DNA from: Silvania hatchlandensis
Lineage (GTDB): Bacteria; Pseudomonadota; Gammaproteobacteria; Enterobacterales; Enterobacteriaceae
Reading direction: 5' to 3'
NCBI RefSeq assembly: GCF_025564065.1
Contig: NZ_JAMGZK010000033.1
Coordinates: 23,610-87,609 of the forward strand
Length of the DNA: 64,000 nt
A model generated the notes under the pieces. That model was not told where the DNA came from and searched no databases. It worked only from the letters and a program-made list of their open reading frames with translations. A program made the translations under genes and the position numbers. Positions 56,224 through 64,000 of the stretch are shown one piece after another (position 1 is the stretch's first letter; each line of letters begins with the position of its first letter).

Positions 56224-56435
56224 GGTATTAACCGCCTTTTAGAGTTCAAAAACTGTGATTATGACGCGAACGCCCTCTTTCGCCAATATCCAGCGAAAAA
56301 GGTCAGGAAATTTGGCATAATGGCAGGCTGTCACGTATTGAAATGAAAAGTAAAACAAATCACAACATGGACTGTCGTAACGCAAAAGACGATACGATAT
56401 AACACCAGACACCTAATTTTTACACTTCAGGCCGC

Positions 56436-58207
<1,772 letters not shown>

Positions 58208-58208
58208 T

Positions 58209-58257
58209 TTCCCCTCACCCGTCCCTCTCCCCATGGGGCGAGGGTTAGGGTGAGGGT
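58209..58257. repeat. CCCTCACCC-type hairpin between hemF and maeB
   Basis: CCCCTCACCC...CCCTC pairs with GAGGG...GGGTGAGGG around a CCCCATGGGG centre. It fills the gap between two convergent genes. It could act as a two-way RNA end, but there is no U-run. Related GC-rich hairpins are seen at 53699 and 63817. Confidence 0.75.
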
Positions 58258-60537
58258 CTACAGCGGCTGCGTCTGCGCCTCAACCACCGCCAGCGCCACC
58301 ATGTTGACGATGCGGCGCACCGAGGCAATCGGTGTTAACACATGCACCGGTTTCGCCACCCCCATCAGTACCGGCCCCACGGTCACCCCTTCTGAACTGG
58401 AGACGCGCAGCAGGTTGTAGCTGATGCGTGCCGCTTCCACGTTCGGCATGATCAGCACGTTGGCTGAGCCTTTCAGCGGGCTGTCCGGCATCCGTTCGTT
58501 GCGGATGCTTTCCACCAGCGCAGCGTCGCCGTGCATCTCGCCGTCGATCATCAGCTCCGGCGCGCGCGCGCGCACCAGTTCCAGCGTCTGACGCATTTTA
58601 CAGGCCGCTGCAGATTTGGATGAACCAAAGTTGGAGTGCGACAGCAGGGCCACTTTTGGCTCGATACCAAAGCGACGCACGGTTTCCGCCGCCATCACCG
58701 TAATTTCAGCCAGCTGCTCCGGGGTTGGATCGTCGTTGACGTAGGTGTCAGCAATAAAGGTGTTGCCGCTTGGCAGCAGCAGCGCGTTCATCGCCCCCGC
58801 TGTGTGCACGCCTTCGCGATGACCGAAGATCTCCTGCACTACGCTGAAGTGTTCATGATAATCACCGATGGTGCCGCAGATCAGCGCGTCGGCTTCGCCG
58901 CGATGCACCATGATCGCCCCAATCACCGTGGTGTTGCTGATCACCGCCCGCTGGGCTTGCTCCTGGGTGATCCCCCGGCGCTTCATGATGCTGTAGTACT
59001 CGCTCCAGTACTCTTTAAAACGCGGATCGGATTCGTTGTTAACGATCTCAAAGTCCACGCCCGGCTTGATCTGCAGACCCAGCTTCTGAATACGCATCTC
59101 GATGACGCTCGGACGACCAATCAGGATCGGCTTCGCCAGACCGAGGGTAATCAGCTCCTGGGTGGCGTGCAGGACGCGCGCCTCTTCCCCTTCGGCCATC
59201 ACCACGCGTTTTGCATCCGTGCGGGCCTGGGAGAAGATCGGCTTCATAAACAGGTTGGTTTTATAGACAAACTCGCTCAGCTTATCGACATAGGCATCAA
59301 AGTCAGCAATTGGGCGCGTCGCCACCCCGGAGTCCATTGCCGCTTTGGCCACCGCTGGGGCGATTTTAACAATCAGACGTGGATCGAACGGTTTCGGAAT
59401 GATGTACTCCGGGCCGAAGCTCAGATCCTGATCGCCATATGCCGACGCCACCACTTCGCTCTGTTCAGCGTGCGCCAGTTCAGCAATGGCGTGAACCGCT
59501 GCCAGCTTCATCTCTTCATTGATGGCGGTGGCACCCACGTCCAGCGCGCCGCGGAAGATGAACGGGAAGCACAGGACGTTGTTCACCTGGTTTGGATAGT
59601 CTGAGCGACCGGTACAGATAATCGCATCCGGGCGTACCGCTTTGGCCAGCGGTGGCAGGATCTCAGGCTCCGGGTTTGCCAGGGCGAGGATCAGCGGCGC
59701 GCGGGCCATCTTCTGCACCATCTCTTCGGTAAGCACTTTCGGGCCCGAGCAGCCGAGGAAGATATCCGCCCCGTCCATCACGTCCGCCAGACTGCGTCTG
59801 CCATCATCCTCTACCGCATAGGCAGCTTTGGTCTCCGCCATGTTGGCTTCGCGACCTTTGTAGATCACCCCTTTGGAGTCGCAGACCACGATATTGTGCT
59901 TCTGCATCCCCAGCGCCACCAGCAGGTTCATACAGGCAATGGCTGCCGCGCCTGCGCCAGAGACCACCATCCGCACGTCGGAGAGGGTTTTCTCAACCAC
60001 CCGCAGGCCGTTCAGAATGGCGGCGGTGCTGATGATCGCCGTGCCGTGCTGGTCATCATGAAACACGGGAATGTTCATACGCTCACGCAGCTTCTGCTCG
60101 ATGTAGAAACATTCCGGCGCTTTGATGTCTTCGAGATTGATGCCGCCAAAAGTCGGCTCCAGCGCGGCCACCACGTTGATAAATTTGTCCGGGTCGAGCT
60201 CATCCACTTCAATATCGAACACGTCAATACCGGCAAATTTCTTGAACAGCACACCCTTGCCTTCCATCACCGGTTTGCCGGCCAGCGCGCCAATATTGCC
60301 CAACCCAAGCACTGCAGTGCCGTTTGAGATCACCGCCACCAGGTTGCCGCGCGCGGTGTACTTGTAGGCCGCCAGCGGATCTTTTTCGATTTCGAGGCAC
60401 GGGGCGGCTACGCCTGGCGAATAGGCTAATGCCAGGTCACGCTGGGTCGCGAGGGGCTTGGTGGGGGAGACCTGAATTTTACCGGGAACGGGGAATTCAT
60501 GAAAATCGAGGGCACTTTGTCTCAACTGCTCGTCCAT
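58258..60537 (-). CDS. maeB: MaeB, NADP-dependent malic enzyme
   Basis: 759-residue enzyme (same as E. coli) that decarboxylates malate to pyruvate with NADP+. Malic domain at residues 1-420 ([22 protein letters not shown], nucleotide loop [13 protein letters not shown]) and a C-terminal phosphotransacetylase-like domain (about 430-759), which is regulatory in E. coli MaeB. It is a single gene. Confidence 0.97.
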   Translation of the reverse strand: MDEQLRQSALDFHEFPVPGKIQVSPTKPLATQRDLALAYSPGVAAPCLEIEKDPLAAYKYTARGNLVAVISNGTAVLGLGNIGALAGKPVMEGKGVLFKKFAGIDVFDIEVDELDPDKFINVVAALEPTFGGINLEDIKAPECFYIEQKLRERMNIPVFHDDQHGTAIISTAAILNGLRVVEKTLSDVRMVVSGAGAAAIACMNLLVALGMQKHNIVVCDSKGVIYKGREANMAETKAAYAVEDDGRRSLADVMDGADIFLGCSGPKVLTEEMVQKMARAPLILALANPEPEILPPLAKAVRPDAIICTGRSDYPNQVNNVLCFPFIFRGALDVGATAINEEMKLAAVHAIAELAHAEQSEVVASAYGDQDLSFGPEYIIPKPFDPRLIVKIAPAVAKAAMDSGVATRPIADFDAYVDKLSEFVYKTNLFMKPIFSQARTDAKRVVMAEGEEARVLHATQELITLGLAKPILIGRPSVIEMRIQKLGLQIKPGVDFEIVNNESDPRFKEYWSEYYSIMKRRGITQEQAQRAVISNTTVIGAIMVHRGEADALICGTIGDYHEHFSVVQEIFGHREGVHTAGAMNALLLPSGNTFIADTYVNDDPTPEQLAEITVMAAETVRRFGIEPKVALLSHSNFGSSKSAAACKMRQTLELVRARAPELMIDGEMHGDAALVESIRNERMPDSPLKGSANVLIMPNVEAARISYNLLRVSSSEGVTVGPVLMGVAKPVHVLTPIASVRRIVNMVALAVVEAQTQPL

Positions 60538-60828
60538 TGTAAGGTTCCTTTCACGTAGTGTACAAAAAGGGTGATGTTGTTATGGTCTGATGGTCACCCT
60601 GGGTAGCAGATAGTATCGCGCCTGACCGCCGTTCAAACTTTGAAGGCTGCCAAACTCTCACCATCAAAAAGCAAAAATTGTTATCAATTTATAACAATCA
60701 TGTTACCCGCCAGGCAAAGCAAGACCTTACCTGTCTGCTATGCTTTTTTGTTAAGTATGTCGCGAAATTGACAGAAGTGTGATCGAACACACTCAACCAA
60801 CTCTTTTATTTTCAAGGAGTCATTTCTT
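60538..60828 (+). promoter_or_regulatory. talA promoter region
   Basis: In this 291-bp gap an extended -10 TGCTATGCT (TATGCT at 60739-60744) with a C just before the hexamer and no clear -35 fits sigma-S promoters. talA and tktB are sigma-S-dependent in E. coli. The leader would be about 80 nt, ending in AAGGAG before ATG 60829. The maeB promoter must lie on the other side. Confidence 0.4.
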
Positions 60829-61779
60829 ATGAACCAACTAGACGGCATCAAAAAATTCACCACCGTGGTCGCCGACAGCGGCGATATCGAATCGATCCGC
60901 CACTATCAGCCGGAAGATGCGACCACCAACCCGTCGCTGCTGCTCAAAGCCGCCGGGCTCGACAGTTACGCCCACCTGATCGACGACGCCATCAGCTATG
61001 GTAAAGCCCGGGGTAAAACCAAAGAGCAGCAGGTCGCCGAGGCCAGCGACAAGCTGGCGGTTAACTTCGGTTGCGAAATTCTGAAAAGCGTCCCGGGGCG
61101 CGTCTCCACCGAGGTGGACGCCCGAATTTCGTTCGATCAGGCGAAAAGTATCGCCAAAGCGCGTCACCTGGTGCAGCTGTATCAGGATCAGGATGTCGAT
61201 AAGTCGCGCATCCTGATCAAGCTGGCCTCCACCTGGGAGGGGATCCGCGCCGCTGAAGTGCTGGAAAAAGAGGGGATCAACTGCAACCTGACATTGCTGT
61301 TCTCCTTTGCGCAGGCCCGCGCCTGTGCCGAAGCCGGCGTGTTCCTGGTATCACCGTTCGTCGGGCGTATCTACGACTGGTATCAGGCCCGCAAGCCGAT
61401 GGACCCCTACGTGGTAGAAGAAGATCCCGGCGTAAAATCGGTACGCAATATCTACGATTACTATAAACAGCATCGCTATGAAACCATCGTGATGGGCGCC
61501 AGCTTCCGTCGCACCGAGCAGATCCTTGCTCTGACTGGCTGCGACCGGCTGACCATCTCCCCTAACCTGCTAAAAGAGCTGCAGGAGAAAGAGGAACCGG
61601 TGATCCGTCGCCTGGTGCCCTCCTCCACCGTCCTGCCAAAACCGAAACCGCTGACCGAAGCCGAATTCCGCTGGGAGCATAATCAGGACGCTATGGCGGT
61701 TGATAAGCTGTCAGAGGGGATCCGCCTTTTCGCGGTCGATCAGCGCAAACTTGAAGATCTGCTCGCCGCCAAACTTTAA
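60829..61779 (+). CDS. talA: TalA, transaldolase A
   Basis: Pentose phosphate pathway enzyme of 316 residues (same as E. coli) exchanging dihydroxyacetone units. The Schiff-base lysine lies in [12 protein letters not shown] near 132, and [10 protein letters not shown] is the N-terminal signature. It is followed 19 nt later by tktB, a stationary-phase pair. Confidence 0.97.
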   Translation: MNQLDGIKKFTTVVADSGDIESIRHYQPEDATTNPSLLLKAAGLDSYAHLIDDAISYGKARGKTKEQQVAEASDKLAVNFGCEILKSVPGRVSTEVDARISFDQAKSIAKARHLVQLYQDQDVDKSRILIKLASTWEGIRAAEVLEKEGINCNLTLLFSFAQARACAEAGVFLVSPFVGRIYDWYQARKPMDPYVVEEDPGVKSVRNIYDYYKQHRYETIVMGASFRRTEQILALTGCDRLTISPNLLKELQEKEEPVIRRLVPSSTVLPKPKPLTEAEFRWEHNQDAMAVDKLSEGIRLFAVDQRKLEDLLAAKL

Positions 61780-61798
61780 CCCTGCCATGGAGTGAACT

Positions 61799-63787
61799 AT
61801 GTCCCGTAAAGAGTTAGCCAATGCCATTCGCGCCCTCAGCATGGATGCCGTGCAAAAAGCCAATTCCGGTCATCCAGGCGCACCGATGGGCATGGCCGAT
61901 ATCGCCGAAGTGCTGTGGAACGACTTCCTGAAACACAACCCGAACGATCCAACGTGGTACGACCGCGACCGCTTTATTCTCTCCAACGGTCACGCCTCGA
62001 TGCTGCTGTACAGCCTGCTGCACCTGTCCGGCTACAACCTGCCGCTCGAAGAGCTGAAAAACTTCCGCCAGCTGCACTCGAAAACGCCGGGACACCCGGA
62101 GCTGGGCTATACGCCAGGCGTGGAGACCACCACCGGACCGCTGGGTCAGGGGCTGGCGAATGCAGTCGGGCTGGCGATTGCCGAGCGCACGCTGGCGGCA
62201 CAGTTCAACCAGCCGGGACATGAGATTGTCGATCACTTTACCTATGTGTTTATGGGCGACGGCTGTTTGATGGAGGGGATTTCCCACGAAGTCTCGTCCC
62301 TCGCGGGCACGCTGGGGCTGGGCAAACTGATTGGTTTTTACGATCACAACGGCATCTCCATCGACGGCGAAACCGAGGGCTGGTTCACTGACGACACGGC
62401 CAAACGCTTTGAAGCCTACCACTGGCATGTGGTGCATGAGATTGACGGTCACGATCCGCAGGCGCTCCAGGCTGCGATTCAGGAGGCGCAAAGCGTCACC
62501 GATAAGCCATCACTGATTATCTGTCGCACGGTCATCGGATTTGGTTCCCCGAACAAAGCCGGGAAAGAAGAGGCCCACGGCGCGGCGCTGGGCGAAGAGG
62601 AAGTCGCCCTGACCCGTCAGAAGCTGGGCTGGAAATACCCGGCCTTTGAGATCCCAAAAGAGATTTACAAGGCGTGGGATGCCCGTGAATCCGGCGAAAA
62701 AGCGCAGGCCGAATGGAACGATAAATTTGCGGCTTATGAAAAAGCCCACCCTGAGCTGGCGGCCGAGTTTAACCGTCGAATGAGCGGCGGGCTGCCGGAG
62801 GACTGGGAAGAGACCACCCAGGCGCTGATTGAGAATTTACAGTCGAACCCGGCGAAAATCGCCACCCGTAAGGCCTCGCACAACACCCTGAACGCGATCG
62901 GCCCGATCCTGCCAGAGCTGCTTGGCGGCTCTGCGGATCTGGCACCGAGCAACCTGACCATCTGGTCGGGGTCGACCTCGATTAAAGAGGATCTCGCCGG
63001 GAACTACATCCACTATGGGGTGCGCGAGTTTGGTATGACCGCCATTGCCAACGGCATCGCCCATCACGGCGGCTTTGTGCCTTACACCGCCACCTTCCTG
63101 ATGTTTGTTGAGTACGCCCGCAACGCGGCGCGCATGGCAGCGCTGATGAAGGCCCGGCAGATTATGGTGTATACCCACGACTCCATTGGGCTTGGCGAAG
63201 ACGGTCCGACCCACCAGGCGGTAGAACAGCTCGCCAGCCTGCGTCTGACGCCTAATTTCAGCACCTGGCGTCCCTGCGATCAGGTCGAAGCGGCGGTCGG
63301 CTGGAAGCTGGCGGTAGAACGCCACCACGGCCCGACGGCGCTAATCCTCTCCAGGCAGAATCTGGCGCAGATGGAGCGCACGCCGGATCAGGTCAAGGCT
63401 ATTGCCCGCGGGGGGTATATCCTCAAAGACAGCGGCGGCAAGCCGGATGTGATTTTGATTGCCACCGGTTCGGAAATGGAGATCACCGTTAAAGCTGCCG
63501 AAAAACTGACGGCAGAAGGTCATGCGGTGCGGGTGGTGTCCCTGCCGTCTACGGATATCTTTGATGCCCAGGACGAGGCGTACCGGGAATCGGTGCTGCC
63601 TTCCGATGTAACTGCGCGCGTGGCGGTGGAAGCGGGGATTGCCGACTACTGGTACAAATATGTCGGCCTGAAGGGGGCGATTGTCGGGATGACCAGCTAT
63701 GGCGAATCGGCACCTGCCGACAAGCTGTTCCCGTTCTTCGGCTTTACCGTTGAGAACGTAGTGGAGAAGGCGCAGCGTTTGCTGTAA
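61799..63787 (+). CDS. tktB: TktB, transketolase 2
   Basis: ThDP enzyme of 662 residues (E. coli 667) exchanging two-carbon units. N-terminal ThDP domain with [10 protein letters not shown] and [12 protein letters not shown]; pyrimidine domain with [16 protein letters not shown]-terminal domain ends with [11 protein letters not shown]. It follows talA closely. Confidence 0.97.
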   Translation: MSRKELANAIRALSMDAVQKANSGHPGAPMGMADIAEVLWNDFLKHNPNDPTWYDRDRFILSNGHASMLLYSLLHLSGYNLPLEELKNFRQLHSKTPGHPELGYTPGVETTTGPLGQGLANAVGLAIAERTLAAQFNQPGHEIVDHFTYVFMGDGCLMEGISHEVSSLAGTLGLGKLIGFYDHNGISIDGETEGWFTDDTAKRFEAYHWHVVHEIDGHDPQALQAAIQEAQSVTDKPSLIICRTVIGFGSPNKAGKEEAHGAALGEEEVALTRQKLGWKYPAFEIPKEIYKAWDARESGEKAQAEWNDKFAAYEKAHPELAAEFNRRMSGGLPEDWEETTQALIENLQSNPAKIATRKASHNTLNAIGPILPELLGGSADLAPSNLTIWSGSTSIKEDLAGNYIHYGVREFGMTAIANGIAHHGGFVPYTATFLMFVEYARNAARMAALMKARQIMVYTHDSIGLGEDGPTHQAVEQLASLRLTPNFSTWRPCDQVEAAVGWKLAVERHHGPTALILSRQNLAQMERTPDQVKAIARGGYILKDSGGKPDVILIATGSEMEITVKAAEKLTAEGHAVRVVSLPSTDIFDAQDEAYRESVLPSDVTARVAVEAGIADYWYKYVGLKGAIVGMTSYGESAPADKLFPFFGFTVENVVEKAQRLL

Positions 63788-63816
63788 CCGCCTTGCCCGG
63801 CTGTGCGGCCTGATGC

Positions 63817-63851
63817 CCTCACCCCGGCCCTCTCCTTTGGTGCGAGGGAGC
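63817..63851. repeat. CCCTC-type hairpin relic after tktB
   Basis: CCCTCACCCCGGCCCTCTCC and then TTTGGTGCGAGGGAG partly pair (CCCTC/GAGGG). It is a shorter, decayed relative of the hairpin at 58209. Confidence 0.55.
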
Positions 63852-63926
63852 AAACACTAAAAACGGCAACCTTGTTGTAATGCCGATCAGTTAAGGATCG
63901 GTTGATCGATCCAGTGGCTGTGTAAG

Positions 63927-63961
63927 AATCCGGAAATGCTCACTCGTTTCCGGATTTTTTT
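63927..63961 (+). terminator. Hairpin inside the IS4-type end, before the transposase start
   Basis: Perfect 10-bp stem AATCCGGAAA/TTTCCGGATT followed by a T-run that touches the transposase ATG. It should block transcription entering from outside. Confidence 0.85.
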
Positions 63962-64000
63962 ATGCACATTGGACAGGCTCTTGATCTGGTATCCCGTTAC
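63962..64000 (+). CDS. IS4-type transposase (N-terminal fragment at window edge)
   Basis: The first 13 codons read MHIGQALDLVSRY, identical to the N-terminus of the IS4 transposase (InsG type). The DDE catalytic domain lies outside the window. No strong Shine-Dalgarno is seen because the start follows the T-run of the hairpin, which favours low translation. Confidence 0.85.
   Translation, partial: MHIGQALDLVSRY

Larger units (their letters stand above)
63878..64000 (+). mobile_element. Left end of an IS4-family insertion sequence (partial)
   Basis: The terminal inverted repeat TAATGCCGATCAGTTAAG begins at 63878, matching the end of IS4. It is followed by a strong hairpin and the transposase start at 63962, after which the element leaves the window. 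The preceding 11-13 bp (ending CAACCTTGTTG) would be the target copy. Confidence 0.88.

Overview
The window is chromosomal DNA from a member of the Enterobacteriaceae, closest in gene content to Enterobacter, Lelliottia or Leclercia. The evidence is an almost unbroken E. coli-like backbone running lpxP, alaC, ypdAB, glk, yfeO, mntH, nupC, pdeA, gltX, ligA, zipA, cysZ, cysK, ptsHI-crr, cysM, cysAWTP, amiA, hemF, maeB, talA, tktB. It also carries an ERIC element, a REP pair, an IS4-type end, and an indolepyruvate decarboxylase gene typical of Enterobacter. Genus assignment is inference; no 16S gene is present.

Bases 1-13,708 are accessory and the most unusual part. A minus-strand gene series (9394 down to 205) encodes an (alpha/alpha)-toroid protein, the periplasmic protease LapG, the degenerate c-di-GMP receptor LapD, a small conserved protein, and a giant adhesin. 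The adhesin has a TAAG cleavage site and about 750 residues of Asp-Ala/Asp-Ser dipeptides. Divergent from it are a secreted alpha/beta hydrolase and a 1,097-residue fusion of a MurF-like ligase, a degenerate S11 (DD-carboxypeptidase-like) domain and a CapA-like phosphoesterase. The toroid gene ends 3 nt before lapG, so the envelope or polymer genes may be coupled to the c-di-GMP-controlled adhesion switch. This is the best candidate for an undescribed system.

Bases 13,700-32,850 hold lpxP, a ydeP-like molybdopterin oxidoreductase, the small protein gene ypdK, alaC, the YpdA/YpdB two-component system, glk and yfeO. A lineage-specific ipdC/aldo-keto reductase pair follows, then ypeC, mntH (MntR and Fur sites), nupC and pdeA.

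Bases 32,850-38,400 form a tRNA-rich stretch: two tRNA-Ala(GGC), three tRNA-Val(UAC) and one tRNA-Lys(UUU), with yfeC, yfeD and gltX between. Next to tRNA-Lys is an flxA-like gene with a good sigma-28 promoter, facing a truncated xapA remnant. xapB, xapR and yfeN are absent.

Bases 38,400-63,790 are core metabolism. They cover DNA ligase and division protein ZipA, sulfate uptake and cysteine synthesis (cysZ, cysK, cysPTWA, cysM), the general PTS proteins, pyridoxal kinase, a Dyp-type peroxidase, AmiA/HemF, malic enzyme, and the sigma-S-type pentose phosphate pair talA-tktB. An IS4-family element starts at 63,878 and runs off the right edge.
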